Below, piece after piece: positions 1 through 8,807 of a stretch of 64,000 bases of DNA; positions within the stretch are counted from its first letter, which is position 1; each line of letters begins with the position of its first letter. The notes below the pieces were generated by a model, which was not told the DNA's origin, did no database searches, and saw only the letters and a program-made list of their open reading frames with translations. Source of the DNA: Janthinobacterium sp. 1_2014MBL_MicDiv (lineage in GTDB: Bacteria; Pseudomonadota; Gammaproteobacteria; Burkholderiales; Burkholderiaceae_D); assembly GCF_001865675.1 (NCBI RefSeq), contig NZ_CP011319.1, positions 372,001 through 436,000 of the forward strand, in the 5' to 3' direction. The position numbers were made by a program, and so were the translations under genes.

Positions 1-648
1 TCGTTCCATCCATGTGTTCAGGCGCTCAAGGATCTGTGCGCGGCTGTCGCAGTATTCGAGGTCGAAGTCGGGCACCTGAGCGTCGCCGTTTTTCGGCCCC
101 AGCATGTAGACCTGGCGCTGGCCGCAGCCTTCCAGGGCCAGCGAAAACAGTTCGCCATGGGCCGTCGTCTCGATGTCGAGCGACACCAGTTTCAGGGCGG
201 GACGGTAGCCGGGCGCCGGTTTCAGCTGCACTTCCTGCAGCGGGTCGCCGCTGAACGACACGGGCGCCGTGATGAAGCGTTCCATCAGGTAGCGCTCGGA
301 AGGCCGGATGTCGGCTTCGTAGACGTCGACGCCATGCGCGCGCAGCTGTTTTTCCAGCTTCAGCAAGTGGCGGTACTGCTTGCAGTACAGGCCCAGCACG
401 GGACGGTGATGGAAGTCGGACAGGGACAGGGGCCGCAGCTCCACATGGCGTTCGCCGCGCAGCAGCAATTCCGCTTGCGCGCGCTGTTCCATGGGGATAA
501 AGGCGACGGCCGTCTGCACGGGCAGGCGCACGTGGCGGGGCCCGGCATCCGTCGCCAGCCACAGATCGACCTCCGTGCCGGCGCGCGTGTCGCGCCAGTG
601 GCGGGTGAGGATAAAGCCCTGTTCGGGAGGGGGTGCTGTGCTGTCCAT
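1..648 (-). CDS. polB: DNA polymerase II (family B), N-terminal part, cut by window edge
   Basis: First 216 residues of a family B DNA polymerase; the rest lies left of the window. The frame starts at an ATG (complement of 646-648) and reads MDSTAPPPEQGFILTRHWRD, very close to the remembered start of E. coli PolB (GFILTRHWRDT). Other shared blocks are RPSERYLMERFITAPV and the exonuclease I motif SLDIET with D158 and E160, equivalent to the E. coli proofreading acidic residues. Pol II is a high-fidelity repair and translesion polymerase with 3'-5' exonuclease activity, usually under LexA control. I could not pick out a convincing LexA box in the 154 bases shared with the divergent acyl-CoA ligase gene. 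The polymerase domain is not visible here, so completeness cannot be judged. Confidence 0.93.
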   Translation of the reverse strand, partial: MDSTAPPPEQGFILTRHWRDTRAGTEVDLWLATDAGPRHVRLPVQTAVAFIPMEQRAQAELLLRGERHVELRPLSLSDFHHRPVLGLYCKQYRHLLKLEKQLRAHGVDVYEADIRPSERYLMERFITAPVSFSGDPLQEVQLKPAPGYRPALKLVSLDIETTAHGELFSLALEGCGQRQVYMLGPKNGDAQVPDFDLEYCDSRAQILERLNTWMER

Positions 649-802
649 GCCTGTCGTGTGTGTAGCGTGCCCCCGGTAGTGTGGCACCGGCCTGCACATT
701 ACAGCAAGCCGGCACAGGACGGGTGCGTATGCGGCTATAATTTTTGCTATCGATGTCTATCACCATAACAAGAGCGCGTCGCGCCACCAGCCTGGAGACG
801 GT

Positions 803-2482
803 ATGCAAGCAATGAGTTATGTACACGGCGCCCACGAGACGCCGTTGATCGGGGAAACCATCGGCGCCTACCTGGACGGCATCGCGGCCCGCTACGGCCA
901 GCACGACGCCCTCATCGTGGCGCACCAGAACGTGCGCTGGACGTACGCCGAATTCCAGCAGCGCGTGCACCGGCTGGCCGCCGGCTTGCTGAAGCTGGGC
1001 TTGCAGCCGGGCGAGCGCATCGGCATCTGGTCGCAAAACTGCGCGGAATGGGTGCTGACCCAGTTCGCCACGGCAAAGGCCGGTTTGATCATGGTCAATA
1101 TCAATCCCGCCTACCGGCGTTCGGAACTCGAATACGTGCTCGACAAGGTGCAGTGCAGCGCGCTGATCCTGTCGCCCAGCTTCAAGTCCAGCGACTACCT
1201 GGCCATCGTGCAGGACGTGGTGCCGGAAATCGCCCGTACGCGTGCCGGCGCCCTGCAGTCGCCGCGCCTGCCGCAATTGCGCCACGTCATCCGCCTGGGC
1301 GCGGCCGCCACGCCAGGCATGCACAACTTCGACGCCTTGATGGACGGCATCACCGAGGCCGACCTGGCGCACCTGGAAGACATCAGCGCCACCTTGCAGT
1401 TTGACGACGCCGTCAACATTCAGTTCACTTCCGGCACCACGGGCGCGCCCAAGGGCGCCACCTTGACGCACCACAACATCCTGAATAACGGCTTTTTCAT
1501 CGGCGAAGCCATGCGCCTGACGCAACAGGACCGCTTGTGCATCCCCGTGCCCCTGTACCATTGCTTCGGCATGGTGCTGGGCAACCTGGCCTGCGTCACG
1601 CACGGCGCGGCCATGGTGTACCCGGGCGAAGGCTTCGACCCGAAGGCCGTGCTCGAAACGGTGCAGGCCGAGCGCTGCACGGGGCTGCATGGCGTGCCGA
1701 CCATGTTCATCGCCATCCTCGACCATCCCGATTTCAAGCAATACGATCTGTCGAACTTGCGCACCGGCATCATGGCCGGCTCGCCATGCCCGATGGAAGT
1801 CATGACGAGGGTCATCGAGCTGATGCACATGGCGGAAATCACCATCGCGTATGGCATGACGGAAACGTCGCCCGTCAGCTTCCAGACGTCCATCGACGAC
1901 CCGCGCGAGATGCGCGTCTCGTCCATCGGCCGCGCGCATCCGCACCTGGAAGTGAAGATCATCGACGCGGAAGGGCGCATCGTGCCGCGCGGCGAGAAAG
2001 GGGAGCTGCTGACGCGCGGCTATTCCGTCATGCAGGGCTACTGGGGCGACGCGGAAAAGACGGCCGAAGCCATCGACACGGCGCGCTGGATGCACACGGG
2101 CGACCTGGCCGTGATCGATGAGAACGGCTTTTGCAGCATCGTCGGCCGCTCGAAGGACATGGTGATACGTGGCGGCGAAAACATCTATCCGCGCGAAGTC
2201 GAGGAATTCCTGTACCGCCACCCGAGCGTGCTCGACGTGCAATGCGTGGGCGTGCCCGATGCCAAGTATGGCGAGGAGCTGTGCGCCTGCATCATCCTGC
2301 GTCCCGGCACGCAGGCCACGAGCGAGGATATCCGCGCCTTCTGCGATGGCCAGATCGCGTACTACAAGATTCCCCGCTACGTGCGCTTCGTCGAGGAATT
2401 CCCCATGACGGTGACGGGCAAGATCCAGAAATACTTGCTGCGAAAACAGGTGGCGACGGATCTGGGCCTCGGTACGGACTAA
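803..2482 (+). CDS. AMP-dependent acyl-CoA synthetase (fatty-acid-CoA ligase family)
   Basis: 559-residue member of the adenylate-forming (ANL) family, which activates a carboxylic acid with ATP and transfers it to CoA. All core motifs are visible in order: the phosphate loop FTSGTTGAPKG at about 208-218, YGMTETSP at about 350, TGDLAVIDENG, IVGRSKDMVIRGGENIYP, and the C-terminal lysine motif MTVTGKIQK. Length and motifs suit medium- or long-chain fatty acid ligases; the substrate cannot be read from sequence. The first ATG has GGAGAC about 6 bases upstream; a second ATG at 812 is possible. A strong terminator follows, so it is probably monocistronic. A TATAAT hexamer at 736-741 may be its -10 box, but no good -35 is seen. 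Confidence 0.88.
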   Translation: MQAMSYVHGAHETPLIGETIGAYLDGIAARYGQHDALIVAHQNVRWTYAEFQQRVHRLAAGLLKLGLQPGERIGIWSQNCAEWVLTQFATAKAGLIMVNINPAYRRSELEYVLDKVQCSALILSPSFKSSDYLAIVQDVVPEIARTRAGALQSPRLPQLRHVIRLGAAATPGMHNFDALMDGITEADLAHLEDISATLQFDDAVNIQFTSGTTGAPKGATLTHHNILNNGFFIGEAMRLTQQDRLCIPVPLYHCFGMVLGNLACVTHGAAMVYPGEGFDPKAVLETVQAERCTGLHGVPTMFIAILDHPDFKQYDLSNLRTGIMAGSPCPMEVMTRVIELMHMAEITIAYGMTETSPVSFQTSIDDPREMRVSSIGRAHPHLEVKIIDAEGRIVPRGEKGELLTRGYSVMQGYWGDAEKTAEAIDTARWMHTGDLAVIDENGFCSIVGRSKDMVIRGGENIYPREVEEFLYRHPSVLDVQCVGVPDAKYGEELCACIILRPGTQATSEDIRAFCDGQIAYYKIPRYVRFVEEFPMTVTGKIQKYLLRKQVATDLGLGTD

Positions 2483-2522
2483 GCGCGGCGGCCGTAGGCG
2501 CGGTTACTTTCCTGTCGCACAT

Positions 2523-2563
2523 AAAAAAACACCGGGACGCTCGCGCGGCCCGGTGTTTTTTTT
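2523..2563. terminator. bidirectional rho-independent terminator
   Basis: Stem CACCGGG (2530-2536) pairs with CCCGGTG (2549-2555) around a 12-base loop, flanked by A7 on the left and T8 on the right. It can therefore terminate both the acyl-CoA ligase (plus) and the converging PEP-CTERM gene (minus). Confidence 0.9.
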
Positions 2564-2581
2564 AGTGATGCAGTGTAAAGC

Positions 2582-3565
2582 TTAGGCCATCGCGGCCTGC
2601 GGTGCGCGCGCTGGCGTGCGGCGGCGCATGAAGGCGAGCAAGCCCAGGCCGGCCAGCAGCATGGCGTAGGTGCCTGGTTCCGGCACGGGCGACACGTTCA
2701 CGGTGTTGAAGCCGGAACCGTTCATCGACACATGGCCATTGCCGGCGATGACCGAATTGGCGATCAGCGTGCCGTTCAGGCTGCCCGAACCCGAAAACGT
2801 GCTTTTCGGCGCCAGGATGCTGCCCGTCACGCCGGCATTGGTCAGGCTGGTGCTGGTGGCGTTGGCGAAGTTATACAGCGTGCGGTCGGCATAGTTGCTG
2901 AAGTTGTCGAAGCCGCCGCTCATGATGATTTCGCTGGCCGTGCCGTTGATGATGATGCTGGCCGTGCTTTTCAGCGACGACAGGTCCAGCGTCAGGTTGT
3001 GCAGGTTCGTTGCATCGATATTGAAGATGTTCACGTCGGCGTTGATGTCGCCCACCAGCTTGAAGCCGCCGTATTGCGAGATCACGGTGCCGGTCGATTG
3101 CAGCTTGGCCACGTCGCCCGACAGGGTCGTCAGTTGTTGCTTGGCAGCAGCGAAGTCCAGCGTGGACGCGTTGCCCTTGCTGATGTTGCCGGTTGGGAAC
3201 CATTGTGGCGCCGTCAACGTGGCGTTGGGATTGCTCACGCCATACACGGCCGAACCGTTGATGGTGCCCCAACCCGTGTTCAGGTTGCCGCCGGCGACGA
3301 TGGTCGTGGCGCTGCTGGTGGCGTTCTTGTTCGTGCCGACAGAGTAGTTGTTCAGGTAAATGTTGCCACCGGCGGCCAGGCTGCCGCCAACGCTGGTAAA
3401 GCCGCTCGTTGCGCTATTGCCGATATTGCCAAAGATGAAGGCCGAGTAGCCGTTCGCGACGCCGAGGTCAACGACGGTCGCCTGGGCCGATGCGCTGAAC
3501 GCCATGGCGAACAGGGCGGCGCTGATGAGCGGGAGGGAGCGAGCTGCAAAGGACATCGATTTCAT
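2582..3565 (-). CDS. PEP-CTERM protein with choice-of-anchor-A domain
   Basis: About 327 residues. An N-terminal signal peptide (MKSMSFAARSLPLISAALFA) is followed by a Gly/Ala/Ser/Asn-rich beta-type region resembling the choice-of-anchor-A family, and by a C-terminal sorting signal: VPEPGTYAMLLAGLGLLAF, then MRRR. That tripartite tail is the PEP-CTERM signal recognised by exosortase, implying processing and surface display or release. The open frame extends to a TTG at 3577, but the ATG at 3565 has GAAAG five bases upstream and starts a cleaner signal peptide. No exosortase gene lies in this window. The gene is flanked by terminators and looks monocistronic. Its function is unknown; such proteins are generally tied to the extracellular matrix. 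Confidence 0.85.
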   Translation of the reverse strand: MKSMSFAARSLPLISAALFAMAFSASAQATVVDLGVANGYSAFIFGNIGNSATSGFTSVGGSLAAGGNIYLNNYSVGTNKNATSSATTIVAGGNLNTGWGTINGSAVYGVSNPNATLTAPQWFPTGNISKGNASTLDFAAAKQQLTTLSGDVAKLQSTGTVISQYGGFKLVGDINADVNIFNIDATNLHNLTLDLSSLKSTASIIINGTASEIIMSGGFDNFSNYADRTLYNFANATSTSLTNAGVTGSILAPKSTFSGSGSLNGTLIANSVIAGNGHVSMNGSGFNTVNVSPVPEPGTYAMLLAGLGLLAFMRRRTPARAPQAAMA

Positions 3566-3729
3566 GTGGACTTTCAAAGTATAGATTGGACGGATAGGCG
3601 GGAAAGCAAGGACACCGCCATCACGCTGGCCATCATTATAATCTAAAAAACAATTTTAGTTCAATTTATGTAATTAACTATATTTTAAAGCAACACTTTT
3701 CCCGCTTCCGTCATTTGCTTGCAGGGCAT

Positions 3730-3759
3730 AAAAAAACCGGGCCAGGCCCGGTTTTTTTT
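3730..3759. terminator. rho-independent terminator (works on both strands)
   Basis: Stem CCGGGC (3737-3742) and GCCCGG (3746-3751) with a CAG loop, flanked by an A run and T8. It lies just 3' of the glycosyltransferase stop on the minus strand. Confidence 0.9.
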
Positions 3760-3782
3760 CGTTGCGGCATGCCGCATCTGGC

Positions 3783-5507
3783 CTACTTGATGCGTTGATA
3801 CAGACGGAAGCGCTCCACATTGTCGGTCGGGCGGCGTCCTTCCCACAGCTTGATCCAGTCGGCGCCGTGGTGTTCGGGCAGCCTTTCCTGGTTATCGGGC
3901 ACTTTGATGCTGTCTTGCAACAGGAACAGGTCGCACTGCTGCTTTTCCACGCCGGCAAACGGCAAATGGCCGTAGTAGGCGAACGTGGCGCGTTGCGCTG
4001 CGCCGACATTGCTGTTGATGCAGGTGCTGCCTGGTGGCACGTTGACGGAAATCTGGTGCGCCACGCTGATGTAGCTCTTGCTGTAGTTCAGTTCGGGCAA
4101 GAACAGGGTCATGATGAGGACCCAGATCAGGATCAGGCCGCCGGACGACAGCACGACGGCGCGCCACAGCACGGCCGGTTGGCGCGAGATGCGCCAGTGC
4201 ACGAGCGCCACCCAGCCTGCGCTGACGCAGGCGGCGACAAAGAAGGCCACCAGTTCCAGTTCGGGCTTGAATCCAGGCAGCAGTTTCAGTGCGTTGTAGG
4301 CCAGGCGCGGCGGCCAGCCCGTCAGGGTGGCGAACCAGAACAGCCACAGCACGAAGGCGCAGATGGTCAGCACCATCACGGAGAACCAGTCGATGGCGTT
4401 GATGGCGCCCCGCTTCATGGTCAGCAGGCCGAACGCGGCCATCACGGCCAGCGGCGGTAGCAGGGGCAGCAGCTGGCTCGGGTCCGGATCGGGATGACAC
4501 AGGCCGAGGATGGCCAGCATGGCGACAAAGGTCAGCGGCACGACGATGTGCAGCACGTGGTGCTGGCGGCGCCAGGCATACACGGCCCAGGCGGCGAATG
4601 GCCAGGCGGGCCAGAAGAACCAGATGCCGACGCGCAAGAAATATTGCACGCTTTTCAGGCTCGGGGCGCTGAACTGGCGGCAATTCCACTCCATCCACGC
4701 TTGCAGCGGCGACTGGCCATAGGGCTGCAGCAGTTCGCCCGGCAGCAGCCACACCAGCGTCAGCGCCACGGCAACGAGCACGGCCAGCGCCAGATGGCGC
4801 ACGCTGCGCAGCAGCGGCAGGCGCAGGAACACGGTGCACAGCAGCATGGCGATGGTCAGCGCCGCCGGCGTGATCCAGCCGCGCGTCAGGGTCAGGCCAC
4901 CCAGCGCCAGGCCCAGCAGGGCCGCATTGCGCACGGACGGGCCTTCCACGTAGCGCACGGCACGGTACAGCAGGTAAGCCATCAGGGAAACATACAGCGC
5001 CTCGGCCGTGATGTCGTGGCTGTGCTGCAGCAAGCCCAGGCAGCCCAGGTAGATGAGGACGGCCGCATCGGCCAGGGTACGGCCGAAATCGTCCGGCTCG
5101 GGCTGGCCGCCGAAGGCCAGGCGCAGCGGCTGGGCGTCGCCGCGGCGGCCCAGGTTGAAGGCGGTGTACCAGACGGACAGGGTGCTGACGACGAAGATGC
5201 CGATGGTGGACATGCGCGCGCCGAACACGTCGCCGTCGATCCAGCCAAACAGCTTGATGAAGATGGCGCCGAGCCAGAAGGCCAGCGGCCCTTCATCGGG
5301 CAGCGACAGGCCGGCGACGTTGGGCCACAGCCAGTCGTTCAGGCCGCCATGCGCCATGGTCCACATGATGCCGAAACTGGCGGCGTCATCGTTCTTCCAC
5401 GGTTCGCGGCCGATCAGGCCGGGCAGGATGTAGAGCAGGCCAAGCGCAAACAAGGCCCATCGTGGCAGCGCGAGTGTGGCAGCGGCGGGAAGGCGGACTG
5501 GCTTCAT
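3783..5507 (-). CDS. ArnT/PMT-like (GT39-type) membrane glycosyltransferase
   Basis: 574-residue integral membrane protein with about ten or more hydrophobic segments. The first periplasmic loop holds REPWKNDDAA, the acidic motif typical of GT39/ArnT-like enzymes, which use polyprenyl-phosphate sugars to glycosylate lipids or proteins at the periplasmic face. Roughly 120 soluble C-terminal residues follow the last helices, as in many undecaprenyl-phosphate glycosyltransferases. Donor and acceptor cannot be told from sequence. The ATG at 5507 is the only good early start, though its Shine-Dalgarno sequence is weak. It is followed by a terminator and stands alone between the PEP-CTERM gene and rpmE2. 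Confidence 0.8.
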   Translation of the reverse strand: MKPVRLPAAATLALPRWALFALGLLYILPGLIGREPWKNDDAASFGIMWTMAHGGLNDWLWPNVAGLSLPDEGPLAFWLGAIFIKLFGWIDGDVFGARMSTIGIFVVSTLSVWYTAFNLGRRGDAQPLRLAFGGQPEPDDFGRTLADAAVLIYLGCLGLLQHSHDITAEALYVSLMAYLLYRAVRYVEGPSVRNAALLGLALGGLTLTRGWITPAALTIAMLLCTVFLRLPLLRSVRHLALAVLVAVALTLVWLLPGELLQPYGQSPLQAWMEWNCRQFSAPSLKSVQYFLRVGIWFFWPAWPFAAWAVYAWRRQHHVLHIVVPLTFVAMLAILGLCHPDPDPSQLLPLLPPLAVMAAFGLLTMKRGAINAIDWFSVMVLTICAFVLWLFWFATLTGWPPRLAYNALKLLPGFKPELELVAFFVAACVSAGWVALVHWRISRQPAVLWRAVVLSSGGLILIWVLIMTLFLPELNYSKSYISVAHQISVNVPPGSTCINSNVGAAQRATFAYYGHLPFAGVEKQQCDLFLLQDSIKVPDNQERLPEHHGADWIKLWEGRRPTDNVERFRLYQRIK

Positions 5508-5614
5508 CGATGGTGGTATCAGTAAAAATGGTAAGACGCGAGAAATGGCGTCGGGTCAGCGGCAGTGGCAGTATAAAGTAAAGCGGGAAGGAAAGCCGGT
5601 AAAGCGGCCAAAGG

Positions 5615-5641
5615 CAAAAAAGGCAGCCGAGGCTGCCTTTT
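5615..5641 (-). terminator. terminator downstream of rpmE2
   Basis: Read on the minus strand, GGCAGCC and GGCTGCC (5622-5637) form a tight hairpin followed by a run of six T. Two further partial hairpins (5646-5667 and 5668-5680) lie between it and the rpmE2 stop, so the 3' end of this transcript is heavily structured. Confidence 0.85.
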
Positions 5642-5685
5642 CTCTGGTAGCCGAAGCTGCCTTTTTTGCCGCTGAGCGGCAAAAA

Positions 5686-5955
5686 TTAGCCTGCTGCGAC
5701 TGCGGTTTTCGAACCAACGGTACCGAACTTCTGACGGAACTTCTCGACGCGACCAGCGGTATCGACGATTTTGTGCTTGCCCGTGAAGAATGGGTGCGAT
5801 TCAGCCGAAACCTCGATCTTCACCAGTGGGTATTCTTTACCGTCGTGGGTGATTTTTTCGCGGGTTTGGATGGTCGAGCGGGTAACGAATTTGAAATCGC
5901 ACGACAGATCGTGGAAAACAACTTCGCGGTATTCTGGATGGGTATCGACTTTCAT
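5686..5955 (-). CDS. rpmE2: 50S ribosomal protein L31 type B (zinc-free form)
   Basis: 89-residue protein starting MKVDTHPEYREVVFHDLSCD, characteristic of type B L31. Only one cysteine (C19) is present, so the four-cysteine zinc site of type A L31 is absent. Such C-minus paralogues typically replace the zinc-binding form when zinc is scarce, but in some betaproteobacteria may be the sole form. The ATG at 5955 has GAGAGAA just upstream; the open frame continues 11 codons further without support. No Zur box was recognised. It is transcribed in the same direction as rho and trxA upstream, but separated from rho by its own terminator. Confidence 0.95.
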   Translation of the reverse strand: MKVDTHPEYREVVFHDLSCDFKFVTRSTIQTREKITHDGKEYPLVKIEVSAESHPFFTGKHKIVDTAGRVEKFRQKFGTVGSKTAVAAG

Positions 5956-6087
5956 GGGATTCTCTCTAAGTAGGTAGCCAAACAGCACTTCGTCGGTCGT
6001 CTTGCTTCTTGACCCGATTGCCGATCACTTGCCAGGGTTTAAAATAATGCAACCGTCGATTATATAGCGCTTTCGGACGGCAGGCAA

Positions 6088-6113
6088 TAAAAAAGCCGCT
6101 CAATGAGCGGCTT
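6088..6113 (-). terminator. terminator of the rho transcript
   Basis: Minus-strand hairpin AGCCGCTC/GAGCGGCT (6094-6112, three-base loop) followed by six T. It lies 125 bases beyond the rho stop, with the structured element at 6158-6225 in between. Confidence 0.88.
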
Positions 6114-6157
6114 GCACTACGATCCGGCACCGGGGAGCGGGAAACCGTAGCGAGCAG

Positions 6158-6225
6158 GCCCGATATACGGCCGAGTAGCGCAGCTGTACGAAGGTACAGC
6201 GAGCAACACAGGCCGTAGAGCGGGA
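6158..6225. repeat. nested inverted-repeat element between rho and its terminator
   Basis: Three concentric inverted repeats share one axis. CCCG (6159-6162) pairs with CGGG (6221-6224), ACGGCC (6167-6172) with GGCCGT (6211-6216), and GCTGTAC (6183-6189) with GTACAGC (6194-6200) around a GAAG tetraloop. Either strand could fold it as an RNA cruciform. It is not a simple terminator because no T run follows. It may be an RNA structure in the rho 3' UTR or one copy of a REP-like dispersed palindrome. Confidence 0.5.
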
Positions 6226-6237
6226 CGCGCAGTAGGT

Positions 6238-7500
6238 TTACCCCCCCCGGCGCATCATGTCGAAGAATTCGGCGTTGTTCTTCGTCGCCTTCATCTTGTC
6301 CAGAATGAACTCCATCGCCTCGATCTCGTCCATCGAGTACAGCAACTTGCGCAGAATCCAGATTTTTTGCAGCTCGTTCGGCTTGATCAGCAGTTCTTCG
6401 CGACGGGTACCCGATTTGTTCAGGTTGATTGCCGGATAGACACGTTTTTCAGCCAGGCGGCGTTCCAGATGCACTTCCATGTTGCCGGTACCCTTGAATT
6501 CTTCAAAGATCACGTCATCCATGCGCGAACCCGTTTCGATCAGCGCCGTGGCGATGATGGTCAGCGAGCCGCCTTCTTCGATATTGCGCGCGGCGCCGAA
6601 GAAGCGTTTTGGACGTTGCAGCGCGTTGGCGTCGACACCGCCGGTCAGCACCTTGCCCGAGGCAGGGATGACGGTATTGTAGGCGCGGGCCAGGCGGGTG
6701 ATCGAATCGAGCAGGATCACCACGTCTTTTTTCATTTCGACCAGGCGCTTGGCTTTTTCCAGCACCATTTCAGCCACTTGCACGTGGCGCGTGGCCGGTT
6801 CGTCGAAGGTCGAGGCGACGACTTCGCCGCGTACCGAACGTTGCATTTCGGTCACTTCTTCCGGACGTTCGTCGATCAGCAGCACGATCAGCGTGATATC
6901 GGGGTGGTTGGCCGTGATCGCATGCGCGATGTGCTGCAGGATCACGGACTTGCCGGATTTCGGCGACGCCACCAGCAAGCCGCGCTGGCCTTTGCCGATC
7001 GGGGCGATCAGGTCGATGATGCGGCCGGTGATGTTTTCCTGGCCATTCATTTCACGTTCCAGGCGCAGCGGCTCGTTCGGGTGCAGCGGCGTCAGGTTTT
7101 CAAACAGGATGCGGTGTTTCGAGGCTTCCGGCGATTCGCCGTTGACCTTGTCTACTTTGACCAGTGCGAAATAGCGTTCGCCATCTTTCGGGGTCCGTAC
7201 CTCGCCCTCGATCGAATCGCCGGTGTGCAGGTTGAAGCGGCGGATTTGCGAAGGGGAGATGTAAATGTCGTCGGTGGACGCCATGTAGCTGGCGTCAGGC
7301 GAGCGCAGGAAGCCGAAGCCGTCAGGCAGCACTTCCAGGGCGCCATCGCCAAAAATCTGTTCGCCGGACTTGGCGCGTTTTTTCAGGATAGCGAACATCA
7401 GCTCCTGTTTGCGCAAGCGGGCTGCGTTGTCAATGTCAAGACCGATCGCCATCTCAAGCAGGGCGGATACGTGTAGGGCCTTTAGTTCGGATAAATGCAT
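6238..7500 (-). CDS. rho: transcription termination factor Rho
   Basis: 420 residues, matching the usual length of Rho (419 in E. coli). The ring-shaped RNA-dependent ATPase ends transcription of untranslated RNA. The N-terminal domain starts MHLSELKALHVSALLEMA; the cold-shock-like RNA-binding domain includes GFGFLRSPD; Walker A is ASPKSGKS with K181 and K184; Walker B is DVVILLDSITRLARAYN. The reading frame is open upstream of the ATG at 7500, but those 39 extra residues are low-complexity and unlike Rho. trxA lies 155 bases upstream in the same direction, as in many proteobacteria. The protein ends in MMRRGG. Confidence 0.98.
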   Translation of the reverse strand: MHLSELKALHVSALLEMAIGLDIDNAARLRKQELMFAILKKRAKSGEQIFGDGALEVLPDGFGFLRSPDASYMASTDDIYISPSQIRRFNLHTGDSIEGEVRTPKDGERYFALVKVDKVNGESPEASKHRILFENLTPLHPNEPLRLEREMNGQENITGRIIDLIAPIGKGQRGLLVASPKSGKSVILQHIAHAITANHPDITLIVLLIDERPEEVTEMQRSVRGEVVASTFDEPATRHVQVAEMVLEKAKRLVEMKKDVVILLDSITRLARAYNTVIPASGKVLTGGVDANALQRPKRFFGAARNIEEGGSLTIIATALIETGSRMDDVIFEEFKGTGNMEVHLERRLAEKRVYPAINLNKSGTRREELLIKPNELQKIWILRKLLYSMDEIEAMEFILDKMKATKNNAEFFDMMRRGG

Positions 7501-7655
7501 ATGTGTTGAGTGTCCCGAGACGGGATGTAAAGGTAGGGGAGGGGACTGCGTGGCTTGATTAATTATTGGGGAAGGTTTTGCACGAATGGTACGAAAGCCG
7601 CTTCCCGGACGATCCAATCAGGCGGCGCTGCGGGCGCAGCGCTGCCTATCATACA

Positions 7656-7982
7656 TTAAATGTTGCTGTCGACGAAAGCGGTCAACTGGCCTTTGGCCAT
7701 GGCGCCGACTTTTTGCGCCGCTGCCACGCCATCCTTGAACAGGATCAGGGTCGGGATGCCACGGATGCCGAACTTGGCAGGCACTGCCTGGTTGGCGTCA
7801 ACGTCCATCTTGGCGATCAGGATGCGGCCCGCGTATTCCTTGGCGACTTCTTCCAGGATCGGAGCGATGGCCTTGCAGGGACCGCACCACTCTGCCCAGA
7901 AGTCCACCAGGACTGGCAATTCGGATTTCAGGACGTCTGCTTCAAAAGATGCATCGCTAATGTGTTTGATATTTTCGCTCAT
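7656..7982 (-). CDS. trxA: thioredoxin 1
   Basis: 108-residue thioredoxin with the redox motif WCGPC at 32-36 and the cis-proline segment GIRGIPTLILF. It reduces protein disulfides in the cytoplasm with electrons from thioredoxin reductase. The ATG at 7982 is preceded by GAGGAAAAT, a strong ribosome binding site; nine further in-frame codons upstream are not part of the gene. It lies directly upstream of rho on the same strand, the common trxA-rho arrangement. Confidence 0.97.
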   Translation of the reverse strand: MSENIKHISDASFEADVLKSELPVLVDFWAEWCGPCKAIAPILEEVAKEYAGRILIAKMDVDANQAVPAKFGIRGIPTLILFKDGVAAAQKVGAMAKGQLTAFVDSNI

Positions 7983-8273
7983 ATTTTCCTCAAATGAGGG
8001 TGGGATCAATAATGCCTGGAATTAACCATACGCTGGTTCGCCATCCATGCTTCCTGGAATGCAACTAGAAGATGGGGACAATGGGCACGAATTCAATGTT
8101 CTTGGAAGGTGCGACCAGAGGTATGCAGGCGGGGATGGCTGAAATAATAACCCATTTTTTCAAAGCGTGGCGATTATTGCAGAAAAACTTGAGGCAGATC
8201 GTCCCCGAATGCCGTGGCCGGTCCGCAAAGCCGCATGCCTGCTGGCTTGCGGCATGCAGGCCGGCAGGCAGGA

Positions 8274-8735
8274 CTAGGCTTGCATGCCGGCCAGGCGGGC
8301 CGTTTTCTGCAGTTGCAAGTTCACCATCAGCTGCAATTCCGCGCTTTCCATCGGTTTGCGGAAGGTGCCTAATATATGCAGGCCATTCGCCACGGCCAGG
8401 CGCTCCGCCGCCAGGCGCACGGCCGAATGCAGGCCAGACAGCAGGACGACGCCGCCGCGGAAGCCGTTGTCGGCCGCCATGCGCAGAAATTCGATGCCGT
8501 CGATGTCGGGCATGGACAGGTCGCAGATCAGCAAGTCCGGCTGGTGCTGCTGCAGGGTGGTCAGGGCCAGCTCGCTGTGCGATTCGCAGCGGATATCGAA
8601 CTCGCCCAGCTGCTCGAGCATGTCGCTGAGCACGTCGAGCATGAAGACGTCGTCGTCGAGCAGCAGCACGCGCAGCGGCGCCGCCTCGCTTGCCTGAGCC
8701 TGGGCCTCGATGTGTTGTTTGGATGCGTTGTTCAT
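8274..8735 (-). CDS. single-domain response regulator (receiver only)
   Basis: 153 residues: a short Ala/Gln-rich N-terminus and one receiver domain. The acidic pocket is LLLDDD (27-29), the phospho-acceptor is D72 in LLICDLSMPDIDG, the switch residue is S100 and the conserved lysine is K127 in FRKP. There is no DNA-binding or enzymatic output domain. It lies 72 bases downstream of the hybrid kinase in the same direction, so it is the likely final phosphate acceptor from that kinase's HPt domain, acting by protein-protein contact. No T-run terminator follows; only a weak hairpin lies at about 8225-8260. Confidence 0.88.
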   Translation of the reverse strand: MNNASKQHIEAQAQASEAAPLRVLLLDDDVFMLDVLSDMLEQLGEFDIRCESHSELALTTLQQHQPDLLICDLSMPDIDGIEFLRMAADNGFRGGVVLLSGLHSAVRLAAERLAVANGLHILGTFRKPMESAELQLMVNLQLQKTARLAGMQA

Positions 8736-8807
8736 GTGCTGTCTTTCTGTGTGTAGGCTGCATCGTGGTCGATGCCGGTACCCGGCTGCAATGGACGTTG
8801 GCGGTGG

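Noticed and set aside
26..2242. Long open frame of 738 codons on the minus strand
   Set aside because: It crosses from polB over the divergent acyl-CoA ligase gene; both real genes have clear motifs. The frame is Arg/His/Ala-rich with no domain, a by-product of GC-rich third codon positions.
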